Assembly: GCA_900545725.1 (NCBI GenBank)
Contig: URAI01000018.1
Location: 1 to 34,736 of the forward strand
Reading direction: 5' to 3'
Length of the DNA: 34,736 bases
Origin: an uncultured Eubacterium sp.
GTDB taxonomy: Bacteria > Bacillota > Clostridia > Lachnospirales > Lachnospiraceae
In this document: positions 27,495-34,736 of the stretch, one piece after another
Layout of the letters: each line of letters starts with the position of its first letter
Numbering within the stretch: position 1 is the first letter of the stretch
Program-made: the position numbers and the translations under genes
The notes under the pieces: model-generated
Told to the model about the DNA's origin: nothing
Databases searched by the model: none
What the model saw: only the letters and a program-made list of their open reading frames with translations

Positions 27495-28009
27495 AAAACA
27501 TACTAAAAAAGATATATTGGGGTATATATAACTTAAAAATAATACCTTGTAATTTGTTTGCAAAAATACAAGTTAATTCAATGGGGAAAAATTGTAAATT
27601 TCATAAATTATGTAGATTAACACCAAAGGTAATAATAGGTAATAATTGTCACTTTAATGGTATTAAAATACAAGGGAAAGGTAAGGTGGTTATAGGAGAT
27701 AATTTTCACTCAGGAGAAGGGGTAAATATTATTACAAGTGACCATAATTATGATAATGGTCAAGCAATACCATATGATAATACATATATAACAGATGATG
27801 TGATTATTGATAATAATGTATGGGTAGGAATGAATGTAATTATATTAAAAGGGGTACATTTGGGAGAGGGGTGTATTATTCAAGCTGGAAGTTTAGTCAA
27901 TAAAGATGTGCCACCGTATAAAATAGCTGGGGGACATCCAGCAAAAGTGTTTAGTTCTAGAAATATGGACCATTATTTGAAATTGAAAAATAATAATAAG
28001 TATTATTAA
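27491..28009 (+). CDS. Left-handed beta-helix (hexapeptide) O-acetyltransferase
   Basis: 172 residues. Hexapeptide rungs run through VIIGNNCHF, VVIGDNFHSG, VIIDNNVWVGMNVIILKGVHLGEGCIIQAGSLV, with the family ending VPPYKIAGGHPAKVF. His85 in SDHNYD is the likely catalytic base, as in maltose and galactoside acetyltransferases. It uses acetyl-CoA on a sugar or lipid-linked sugar in the cytoplasm. GGAG sits 6 bases before the ATG, which overlaps the preceding stop. It probably acetylates the Wzx/Wzy repeat unit. Confidence 0.92.
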   Translation: MKNILKKIYWGIYNLKIIPCNLFAKIQVNSMGKNCKFHKLCRLTPKVIIGNNCHFNGIKIQGKGKVVIGDNFHSGEGVNIITSDHNYDNGQAIPYDNTYITDDVIIDNNVWVGMNVIILKGVHLGEGCIIQAGSLVNKDVPPYKIAGGHPAKVFSSRNMDHYLKLKNNNKYY

Positions 28010-28020
28010 GGTTAAAAGGT

Positions 28021-29322
28021 ATGAGAATTATTATAAAAAAACAATCTGTTTTTTATTTATTATATTTGTTAGTATTAAGTTTTTTTATTTATATAGCAGA
28101 TAATGTTAAATATATTACAATATGTTCAATAATGTTATTACCAATATTATTAATATTAATCATTGAAATGGTAAAAAAGAAACATTATATTTATTGCTGT
28201 ATGATGGCGTTTATAAGTGAATTATTATATGTAATTATATTATATAAATATATTCTTAGATTAGATGAAACATCATGGAGAATTAAATATAACATTCTGG
28301 CAAATAACATTAGTACAATTAAAATGATTTTAACATCAATAATTGTATTATCAATTATTTATTTAATTATATTAAATAATAAAAGTGCTTCTATAAATTT
28401 AAGTTTGGATAATAAAATAAATTGTAGAGCTTTAAATATGTATTTATTTTACATAGTATATGGTGGAATAATATTATATTATTTATTTCAGTTAAAGGAT
28501 TTAACAATGAGAACATATGGAACAACATCAACATCATTAATGTTATCAATATTTAGAATTTGTTTAATTTGCTCAATAATAATAATGAAATTATCTGATT
28601 TAAATAAACCATTTATTTTAAAATTAGAATTTGTGTTAGGAATAGTATTAGCAGGATTCTTGATTTTTATATCAGGGTATAGATATTTAATTGTTGAAAT
28701 AGTTATGACTATAGTTTTCCTATATTTGGACAAATTAAAAAGAATTAAATTTAAAACTTGGATTATATTAGCAATAGGTGCGATTGTATTTTATGTAGTT
28801 ATTACATTAACAAAAGTTTATATATTGGGAAGTGATGTAAAAAGTGTTTTATTTACACATGAAAGAAATATATTTTATTCATTAAGTGCCATATATCAAA
28901 ATATTGAAAATAACAGTATTTATACATATTGGTCAACTATAAAAAATTTGTTACCTAAATCATTAACTGGAAGTACAGATTTGAATACTGGTGGGTTATT
29001 AATGCAATATATTGATATAAATGCATATGAACAAAATGGTATTACAATGGGAGGATTTTATCTAACAGAAGCATTTGCAAACTTTAAGGTTTTTGGTATC
29101 TATATTGTTAGTATATTGATGGGAATTATTATATCATTATTTGAACTAAGAAAACAAAATGGTAACAATACGGTATTTTTTGAATTTAATTATTTTCTTT
29201 TAATTTCACAAATGTACAATATTATATATTATGGAAGTTCAAATTATATAAAAATTATAGTTTATTTCTTAATATTTGCAAGAATTATAACACTGAACAA
29301 TAATATAAGAATAAAAAGATAG
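28021..29322 (+). CDS. wzy: Wzy-type oligosaccharide repeat-unit polymerase
   Basis: 433 residues with about ten to twelve hydrophobic spans across the chain (FYLLYLLVLSFFIYIA, LLPILLILIIEMV, and others) and a larger outside loop around 285-340 (FTHERNIFYSLSAIY to MGGFYLTEAF). Wzy proteins share little sequence, so the call rests on topology, size and place next to a flippase and glycosyltransferases. It would join flipped repeat units at the outer face of the membrane. It is the most AT-rich gene in the window. Confidence 0.8.
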   Translation: MRIIIKKQSVFYLLYLLVLSFFIYIADNVKYITICSIMLLPILLILIIEMVKKKHYIYCCMMAFISELLYVIILYKYILRLDETSWRIKYNILANNISTIKMILTSIIVLSIIYLIILNNKSASINLSLDNKINCRALNMYLFYIVYGGIILYYLFQLKDLTMRTYGTTSTSLMLSIFRICLICSIIIMKLSDLNKPFILKLEFVLGIVLAGFLIFISGYRYLIVEIVMTIVFLYLDKLKRIKFKTWIILAIGAIVFYVVITLTKVYILGSDVKSVLFTHERNIFYSLSAIYQNIENNSIYTYWSTIKNLLPKSLTGSTDLNTGGLLMQYIDINAYEQNGITMGGFYLTEAFANFKVFGIYIVSILMGIIISLFELRKQNGNNTVFFEFNYFLLISQMYNIIYYGSSNYIKIIVYFLIFARIITLNNNIRIKR

Positions 29323-29390
29323 AAATCAAAAATTACACTTTGTATAAAAGTGAATTTTATAAAAAATAATTTACAATGGAGGTATAATAT

Positions 29391-30260
29391 ATGTATGATA
29401 AGCCCTATATAATTGCTGAGGCAGGATGTAACCATATGGGAAACATGGATATTGCGCATGATTTAATAAATACTGCGGCAATATTTTGTAAAGCAGATGC
29501 AATTAAATTTCAAAAAAGATGCCCTAAGGAACTATTAACACCGGAGCAATATAATGCACCGCATCCCAATCCAGCTAATTCTTATGGAAAAACATATGGT
29601 GAACATAGAGAATTCTTAGAGTTTACGGTTGAACAGCATGCACAATTAAAAAAATGGTGTGAAGAGGTTGGAATTACTTATTCTACATCAGTATGGGATA
29701 TGACAAGTGCAAAAGAAATAGCTTCATTAAATCCTGAATTTATTAAAATACCATCAGCATGTAATAATAATTTTGATATGTTGCAATGGTTATGTGATAA
29801 CTATGAGGGAGAAATACAGTTATCATTTGGTATGACAACTCATAAAGAAGAAGAAGAAATTGTTGAATTATTTGAAAAAAACAAAAGAGCAAAAGATTTA
29901 GTTATATTTAATTGTACATCAGGTTATCCTGTACCATTTAGTGATGTTTGTTTACTAGAAATAAGTCGTATGAAAAAGTTATATGAAAATAGAGTAAAAA
30001 AGATAGGATTTTCAGGTCATCACTTAGGAATAGCAGTTGATGTAGCTGCATATACACTGGGAGCTAGTGTGATTGAAAGACATTATACATTAGACAGAAC
30101 ATGGAAAGGAACAGACCATGCAGCATCTTTGGAACCGGATGGAATACGTAAATTGGTAAGAAATTTAAATGCTGTACATGATGCATTAAGATATAAGGAA
30201 ATGGAAATACTACCAATAGAACAGGTACAAAGAGATAAATTAAAGTATAGAAAAAGGTAA
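29391..30260 (+). CDS. neuB: Nonulosonate synthase (NeuB family) lacking the C-terminal SAF domain
   Basis: 289 residues. NeuB-type TIM barrel: IAEAGCNHMG, AIKFQKR, EFIKIPSACNNNF, LSFGMTTHKEE, FNCTSGYP, GFSGHHLGIAVDVAAYTLGASVIERHYTLDR and GTDHAASLEPDG. It condenses a mannosamine-type (or mannose-type) sugar with phosphoenolpyruvate to make a nine-carbon acid. Usual bacterial NeuB is about 340-350 residues and ends in an antifreeze-like SAF domain; here the chain stops soon after the barrel (KYRKR) and the following DNA is a hairpin, so the domain is absent. GGAGG at 29380-29384 is a strong ribosome site. With the next gene it makes a CMP-activated sugar; sialic acid, KDN and others remain possible. 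Confidence 0.9.
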   Translation: MYDKPYIIAEAGCNHMGNMDIAHDLINTAAIFCKADAIKFQKRCPKELLTPEQYNAPHPNPANSYGKTYGEHREFLEFTVEQHAQLKKWCEEVGITYSTSVWDMTSAKEIASLNPEFIKIPSACNNNFDMLQWLCDNYEGEIQLSFGMTTHKEEEEIVELFEKNKRAKDLVIFNCTSGYPVPFSDVCLLEISRMKKLYENRVKKIGFSGHHLGIAVDVAAYTLGASVIERHYTLDRTWKGTDHAASLEPDGIRKLVRNLNAVHDALRYKEMEILPIEQVQRDKLKYRKR

Positions 30261-30273
30261 TAAATTTTATATT

Positions 30274-30358
30274 AGGAATTCAATTATAATTTTTTATCAG
30301 AGATTGATAATTAATATGAAATAGAGATATTTTATTTTGTATATTTAATTGAATTCCT
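30274..30358 (+). other. Large stem-loop in the neuB-neuA intergenic leader
   Basis: A perfect 13-bp inverted repeat AGGAATTCAATTA (30274-30286) / TAATTGAATTCCT (30346-30358) encloses an inner TTATCA/TGATAA hairpin (30294-30310). TTTT overlaps the 3' end. It may be a terminator or attenuator between the two genes. Confidence 0.6.
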
Positions 30359-30408
30359 TTTGCTATATTAAAAGTAGAAAAATTAGTTATGATAGAATGG
30401 AGAATAAT

Positions 30409-31590
30409 ATGAATGTTGCATTTATACCAGTAAGGGGTGGAAGTAAGTCAATTCCGTTAAAAAATATTAAGTTGATTAATAATAAACCTTTAGTTTATTG
30501 GACTATTAAAGCGGCATATCAATGTAAGTATATTGATAAAGTTTATGTGGCTACAGATAGTGAAATTATAAAAAATACAATAAATCAATTAAAAATAAAA
30601 TCTAACGATATAGAGTTTGAAAAAGTTGAAGTTATAGAGCGTTCAGAAGAGTCAGCAACAGATACAGCTTCTACAGAATTTGCAATGTTGGAATTTGCTG
30701 ATAAGTATGACTTTGATAATATAGTATTAATACAAGCAACATCTCCACTACTTAATGCAGATTATTTAAATGGTGGATTTGAAGTATTTAATCAAAAAAA
30801 TACAGATAGTGTAATGTCGGTTGTAAGACAAAAAAGATTTAATTGGCAATATACAGATAATGGTAATATTGAGCCGACTAATTATGATGTATATAATAGA
30901 CCAAGACGTCAGGAATTTAATGGGTATCTTGTTGAAAATGGAGCTTTTTATATAACATCAAAAAAGAATTTAATAAAATATAAAAATAGGGTGTCAGGAA
31001 ATATAAAGGCATATGAAATGCCAGAAGATACTTATTATGAAATAGATGAACCAAGTGATTGGAATATTATAGAGAATTTAATGAAGGTAAGAAATATCCA
31101 TGATAAAATAGAAAAAAAGACTATTAAGATGTTTCTAACAGATTGTGATGGCTGTATGACAGATGGTGGAATGTATTATTCTGAAAGTGGTGATGAATTA
31201 AAAAAATTTAACACTAAAGATGGAATGGCATTTAAGTTATTAAAAGAAAAGGGAATAATTACAGGCATTATAACTGGAGAAGATGTTAAATTAAATAAGA
31301 GAAGAGCAGAAAAAATAAATGCAGATATTTTAGTTTCTGGATGTACAGATAAATTACAAGAAGTTAATAAAATTTGTAAAGAGTACAATATAGATATGAA
31401 GCATATTATATATGTTGGTGATGATATAAATGATTTAGAATTATTAAAAAATGTGGGAATTAGTTGTTGTCCAAATAATGCAGTTGAGGCAGTAAGAAAT
31501 ATAGTGACATATATAAGTGACAAGAGAGGTGGAGATGGTGTTATTAGAGATGTAGTGGAATTTTATATGGGTGATTTTTGTAATGAATAA
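30409..31590 (+). CDS. neuA: CMP-nonulosonate synthetase fused to a HAD (KDO8P-phosphatase-like) domain
   Basis: 393 residues from ATG 30409 (GGAG at 30399-30402; the frame is open to 30349 but that part lies in a hairpin). Residues 1 to about 230 are an acylneuraminate cytidylyltransferase: FIPVRGGSKSIPLKN, IQATSPLLNADYL and RPRRQEFNGYLVENGAFYIT. Residues about 240-393 are a HAD phosphatase of the KDO-8-phosphate phosphatase type, with nucleophile and acid in DCDG (Asp245, Asp247), GIITGE and VGDDINDLEL. The same order occurs in animal CMP-sialic acid synthetase and some bacterial enzymes. The phosphatase domain would suit a pathway in which the synthase makes a 9-phosphate sugar. The stop lies inside the next gene's start region. 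Confidence 0.92.
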   Translation: MNVAFIPVRGGSKSIPLKNIKLINNKPLVYWTIKAAYQCKYIDKVYVATDSEIIKNTINQLKIKSNDIEFEKVEVIERSEESATDTASTEFAMLEFADKYDFDNIVLIQATSPLLNADYLNGGFEVFNQKNTDSVMSVVRQKRFNWQYTDNGNIEPTNYDVYNRPRRQEFNGYLVENGAFYITSKKNLIKYKNRVSGNIKAYEMPEDTYYEIDEPSDWNIIENLMKVRNIHDKIEKKTIKMFLTDCDGCMTDGGMYYSESGDELKKFNTKDGMAFKLLKEKGIITGIITGEDVKLNKRRAEKINADILVSGCTDKLQEVNKICKEYNIDMKHIIYVGDDINDLELLKNVGISCCPNNAVEAVRNIVTYISDKRGGDGVIRDVVEFYMGDFCNE

Positions 31591-32995
31591 CAAAGTTAAA
31601 GTTGTTTTTAAGAATACAATATATACATTTTTGTCTAATTTTATTTCTTTTGTAATTAATGCATTAGTTGTTTTATTAATTCCGAAACTTATAGGTGTAG
31701 CTGAATATGGTTATTTTCAGTTGTATTTATTATTATGTACATATGCTTTGTCATTTCATTTGGGATGGAATGATGGAATTTATTTGCGATATGTTGGTAT
31801 GGATTATGATGAATTAGATAAAAAAAATTTATCTGCACAATTTAGGGGAGTATGTGTATTAGCAGTTATTTGGTTTATAGTTCTATTGGGATTAATACAG
31901 ATTTTTGTTAGTGATGTTGATAAAAAATGTGTATATTCAATGGCTTCATTAGTTGTTTTAATTGTAACACCTAGAATATTTACGTCTGTAGTTATGCAGA
32001 TGGTAAATTATATGAAAAAGTACTCGCTTATCATATTAGCAGAAAAATGTGTATATGCAATTATATTAATAATAATGTTAATATTTGGTGTGAGAGATTT
32101 TAAAATACTTATTATTTCAGATATTATAGGTAAAATTGCTTCTTTAATTTTAGGTGTTTATTTTTGCAGGGATATTATATTACAAAAACCAAGTAAAAAC
32201 AAATATTTACAGTATTGTGTAGATGCAATAAAAAATATAAAAATAGGTTTTTTCTTGCTAATATCGAATTTTGCAAGTATGTTAATAACGGGAATAATAC
32301 AGTTTGCTATTGAGAATCGCTGGAGTATGGAAACTTTTAGTAAGGTATCATTGACTTTTAATATGTCTAAAATGTTATTAGTGGTTATTACGGCATTAAG
32401 TGTTGTGTTAGTACCTATGTTAAAACACCTTTCAGATGATATGTTAGCAAAAAGTTATAAAAGAATTAGAGCTATTTTGATGTTTGTATTATGTGGAATG
32501 TTAGTTTTTTATTATCCAATGAAAGTTGTATTATCTATTTGGCTTCCGCAGTATAAAGAAAGTTTAGTTTATATGGCACTATTATTTCCAATGTGTTTAT
32601 TTGAAAGTAAAACCTCCTTGTTAGTTAATACTTATATGAAAGCAATGAGAGAAGAAAAAAGGTTATGTTTATACAATGTAATTACAGTAGTAGTAAGTGC
32701 TATTGTTGCCATTGTTACAATTTTTATTTTTTCTAATTTATTTGCTTCAATTGTAGCAATTCCGTATTTGCTTGCATTTAGATGTTTAATTTTGGAATTT
32801 TACTTACAAAAGAAGTTGAATATTAATTTAATGAAGGATGCCGTTATAGAAATAATAATTGCAACACTTTTTATAATATTTAGTTGGAATATTCAATCAT
32901 GGTTATCAGTAGTTTTATATTTAATTATATATTTAGCTTATGTTATATATATAAAAGATGAGTTAAAAAATGCTTTTAAAGTATTGAGAAAATAA
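31583..32995 (+). CDS. wzx: Wzx-type polysaccharide flippase (MOP superfamily)
   Basis: About 470 residues with roughly twelve to fourteen membrane helices and the N-terminal pattern of polysaccharide flippases (YTFLSNFISFVINALVVLLIPKLIGVAEYGYFQLYLLL). It moves the undecaprenyl-linked repeat unit across the membrane for the polymerase at 28021. ATG 31583 overlaps the synthetase stop by 8 bases; a GTG at 31571 in the same frame is an alternative. It is the last intact gene of the cluster, and no terminator directly after it is obvious. Confidence 0.9.
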   Translation: MNNKVKVVFKNTIYTFLSNFISFVINALVVLLIPKLIGVAEYGYFQLYLLLCTYALSFHLGWNDGIYLRYVGMDYDELDKKNLSAQFRGVCVLAVIWFIVLLGLIQIFVSDVDKKCVYSMASLVVLIVTPRIFTSVVMQMVNYMKKYSLIILAEKCVYAIILIIMLIFGVRDFKILIISDIIGKIASLILGVYFCRDIILQKPSKNKYLQYCVDAIKNIKIGFFLLISNFASMLITGIIQFAIENRWSMETFSKVSLTFNMSKMLLVVITALSVVLVPMLKHLSDDMLAKSYKRIRAILMFVLCGMLVFYYPMKVVLSIWLPQYKESLVYMALLFPMCLFESKTSLLVNTYMKAMREEKRLCLYNVITVVVSAIVAIVTIFIFSNLFASIVAIPYLLAFRCLILEFYLQKKLNINLMKDAVIEIIIATLFIIFSWNIQSWLSVVLYLIIYLAYVIYIKDELKNAFKVLRK

Positions 32996-33007
32996 TGTTT
33001 AATGTAG

Positions 33008-33141
33008 GATTGTGTATAAATAATTTGATTATCGTTACAATGTAAATGATAAGTAGATTATTACATAAATTGAATAAATAACTTTCGTATAAAAGTTTAA
33101 ATGTCTTCATTTTTACTTAAGATGTATTTATCTTACACAAT
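33008..33141. repeat. Imperfect inverted repeat bounding a short AT-rich stretch
   Basis: GATTGTGTA-TAAAT (33008-33021) matches the reverse complement of ATTTATCTTACACAATC (33125-33141) apart from a 3-base gap. The interior is AT-rich and non-coding. It could be the ends of a tiny lost element or a long hairpin; unassigned. Confidence 0.4.
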
Positions 33142-33149
33142 CTATTATT

Positions 33150-33353
33150 ATGGTGGTAAACGCTCCATCATCAGAATTAAATATGAATGAGCTGGTTAAC
33201 AATCTTATGAAGTAGTTTGAGGAGAAAGACCGTCAGATGTCTGAATTTAATCAGACAATAGATAACCTTACAGAGAAAATTAATGAGATGAAGATGAAAT
33301 TGTTTGGAGTTTCAAGTGAAAAATCAGTCAGAGGCGGTACAGGAAACTTGTAA
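33150..33353 (+). pseudogene. IS66-family transposase (TnpC) N-terminal remnant
   Basis: A 68-codon frame from ATG 33150 to TAA 33351, with an in-frame TAG at 33213-33215 (codon 22). The translation includes LTEKINEMKMKLFGVSSEKS, a leucine-zipper-like stretch followed by LFGxSSEK, the N-terminal hallmark of IS66 TnpC. The rest of the roughly 500-residue transposase, and the TnpA and TnpB partners, are missing. It is a decayed fragment and marks past mobile-element activity at the cluster's 3' edge. Confidence 0.8.
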
Positions 33354-33608
33354 CCTTAATAAACATTCAGAAATCTGATGTTTTATTAATTAGATGATCT
33401 GGATATTTATTTATATGGAGGTTATATAGCACTTATGAAATAAAGGCAGCTAATATGTAATAATTACATAATAGTATTTATATACACCATAATTGTTACA
33501 TTAATAATATCATGTAATTATTATGGTGTTATTTTAAACAATGAATATATATTTTTAAAATATATTTTTGAGATTTTATAATAAAGTTTTTAAACGGAGA
33601 ACACCAAG
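33354..33608. other. Non-coding stretch between the IS remnant and the manC fragment
   Basis: AT-rich, without coding signal, containing the palindromic hairpin listed separately. Nothing else recognised. Confidence 0.5.
33484..33529. terminator. Long palindromic hairpin, possibly bidirectional terminator
   Basis: ACACCATAAT (33484-33493) pairs with ATTATGGTGT (33520-33529) and the stem continues through TTACA/TGTAA to about 17 bp with one mismatch and one G-U. TATTTTA follows on the plus strand. It could end transcripts of the Wzx/Wzy cluster. Confidence 0.6.
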
Positions 33609-34382
33609 ATGAAATGTATTATTTTAGCAGGGGGAATAGGCAACAGTCTTTGGCCATTATCAAGAAAGAACTATCCTAAACAATTTATGAACATCAGAGA
33701 GGGGCGTTCATTATTACAGGATACTATTGTAAGAAATATGCCATTTGCAGATGAATTTATTATCGTAACGAATGAAAGTTATTATGATATAATTGAAGGT
33801 CAGATGAAGGTATTTCAGGGACTTACATATAGAATTATTTATGAAGCTGTACCATGTGGAACACTTCCGGCTGTTACAGCTTGATGTTGTGGATACAGAG
33901 CCGTATGTATTTGAGAGTTATGAGGATACAACATCAGATAGTGAATATACATTCACAGATATGAACATACCACCGGTTGGTGAGGCTTATATTACAGCCA
34001 GCAGGGATGTATCATTAGATAATAATACATCATTTTGGAGACTGCACAGTCTGTTTCCAGCTCTGATAAAGTGGCAGAAGTTAATTCTGATGCTGCCGGT
34101 ACAGGTATAGGAACATATGTTGATAATGATATGTCAGTTTCAATTGAAGGGGATTTCTTCAGAAAACTGCTTGTAAGGTGCAAGTATTTCCAGTGTGAGA
34201 AGTACGATGTGTACAGACAAGCCAGAATTGCTGTGGATACATCTTCATTTTTATCTATTATTGTTATCTCAGGCACAGCTAAAATCAGTGCTGGCGCTGA
34301 CTCAAAGGGTGCCAAAGCTGGTGAAAGCTTCTTCGTAACTGCCGGCAATAAGACCGTGGTTATAGATGGAGCGTGTGAGTGA
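33609..34382 (+). pseudogene. Broken manC-manA (GDP-mannose pyrophosphorylase / mannose-6-P isomerase) gene
   Basis: The first 91 codons are the start of a mannose-1-phosphate guanylyltransferase: ILAGGIGNSLWPLSRKNYPKQF, IVTNESY. The consensus GTRLWP is changed to GNSLWP and the later GRNTAP-type segment reads CGTLPA before a stop at 33882-33884. The sequence continues in another frame (about 33886-34034), then returns to the first frame (34035-34382) with the C-terminal cupin of mannose-6-phosphate isomerase (FRKLLVRCKYFQCEKYDV, AKAGESFFVTAGNKTVVIDG). Most of both enzymes is missing. It is best read as an internally deleted, frameshifted fusion gene. An intact copy elsewhere cannot be judged. 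Confidence 0.78.
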
Positions 34383-34620
34383 GTGGTAACGAGGATATGA
34401 TGATATAAATAATAAGGATTAGTGATTTTATAAAAATAAGGTTAGTAAATTTAGAATACACTATGACTGTTGCTTGGGCTGTTGGTGTTTGCCTTTTAGG
34501 TTTTTAGTGAGGACTGTAAACTTATGGTTGGAAATCGTTCGTGATTTTTGGAGGCGATGGTTGTGGTGTGTTTTTGTGAAAAGAATATATACTGATAGTG
34601 TAATATTTATAATAAACATA
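34383..34620. other. Non-coding tail after the manC-manA remnant
   Basis: No convincing gene. A 61-codon frame starting TTG at 34474 runs through the promoter region and has a composition (many Trp, Phe and Arg) unlike neighbouring proteins. Possibly debris of another gene. Confidence 0.5.
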
Positions 34621-34649
34621 TTTACAAACGGCGTTGACGATGGTATACT
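34621..34649 (+). promoter_or_regulatory. Strong promoter reading toward the window end
   Basis: TTTACA (34621-34626), 17 bases, TATACT (34644-34649) with the extended -10 TGG (34641-34643). A dyad ATGGTAT (34640-34646) / ATACCAT (34665-34671) overlaps the -10 and the expected start and could be an operator. The gene it drives lies beyond the window. Confidence 0.65.
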
Positions 34650-34682
34650 TAATATATAAAAATGATACCATAACTATTTAAA

Positions 34683-34736
34683 ATGTTAATGTTAATGTTA
34701 ATGTTAATGTTAATGTTAATGTTAATGTTAATGTTA
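34683..34736 (+). repeat. Hexanucleotide microsatellite (ATGTTA) x9, reaching the window end
   Basis: Nine perfect copies of ATGTTA up to the last base; the true number is unknown because the window stops inside. It lies just after the promoter at 34621, so it would be in a 5' leader or at the start of a gene. Confidence 0.95.

Noticed and set aside
33150..33353. Active IS66 element
   Set aside because: Only about 60 codons remain, with an internal stop, and the partner genes are absent.
33841..34110. Separate 89-codon gene
   Set aside because: It bridges two parts of the broken manC-manA gene in a shifted frame and has no own start signal.
34474..34659. 61-codon gene near the window end
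   Set aside because: TTG start without a good ribosome site, odd Trp/Phe/Arg-rich composition, and it runs through a well-formed promoter.
1..34736. Integrative element with tRNA attachment sites
   Set aside because: No integrase gene is present and no second copy of the tRNA-Leu 3' end was found in the window.

Overview
The window (34.7 kb) is AT-rich low-GC Gram-positive DNA. It fits a gut-type Clostridia, most likely Lachnospiraceae: Firmicutes-like Shine-Dalgarno sequences, TTGACA/TATAAT promoters, and several secreted proteins built from a 22-residue NEYGWWY repeat. A genus near Lachnospira/Eubacterium eligens is a guess from memory, not something the sequence proves. The window starts inside a tRNA gene and ends inside a hexanucleotide repeat, so both edges look like draft-contig breaks at repeats.

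Layout. (1) 1-215: tail of a tRNA operon (Val-TAC, Leu-TAA) closed by a strong terminator. (2) 257-12103: a surface-glycan cluster, all on the plus strand. It has three glycosyltransferases, a secreted repeat/SGNH-esterase protein, an ABC-2 glycan exporter (Wzm/Wzt-like), UDP-galactopyranose mutase (glf) and two galactofuranosyltransferase-like GT2 enzymes. This points to a galactofuranose-containing polymer exported by the ABC route. (3) 12266-20592: a probable glycan-modification block of a membrane-anchored beta-helix protein, an acyltransferase-3 protein, a tandem acyltransferase-3 fusion whose first half lacks the usual catalytic residues, and a large secreted repeat/ricin-like/beta-helix protein. 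(4) 20825-22390: a GH25 lysozyme with the same 22-residue repeats, with its own near-perfect promoter and terminator. (5) 22785-32995: a second glycan system of the Wzx/Wzy type. It has an initiating sugar-phosphate transferase (with an ops-like element in its leader), a GT4, an unknown membrane protein, an orphan GT-B-like enzyme, a hexapeptide acyltransferase, a polymerase, a nonulosonate synthase lacking the usual C-terminal domain, a CMP-nonulosonate synthetase fused to a HAD phosphatase, and a flippase. From about 24.37 kb to 33.0 kb the base composition and codon use change sharply (more AT, CAA for Gln), which suggests an imported cassette. (6) 33.0-34.7 kb: a decayed tail with an IS66-type transposase remnant, a broken manC-manA fusion, and a promoter reading into a nine-copy ATGTTA repeat.

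How it may work together (inference). One locus encodes two export routes (ABC and Wzx/Wzy) and three secreted proteins sharing one repeat module. The repeat arrays may hold an esterase, a beta-helix/lectin protein and a muramidase at the cell surface, perhaps by binding the glycans made here. The strongest candidates for undescribed biology are this shared-anchor protein set, the paired beta-helix/acyltransferase block, and the nonulosonate pathway that has no UDP-GlcNAc 2-epimerase but does have an orphan glycosyltransferase with HP and S/T motifs.
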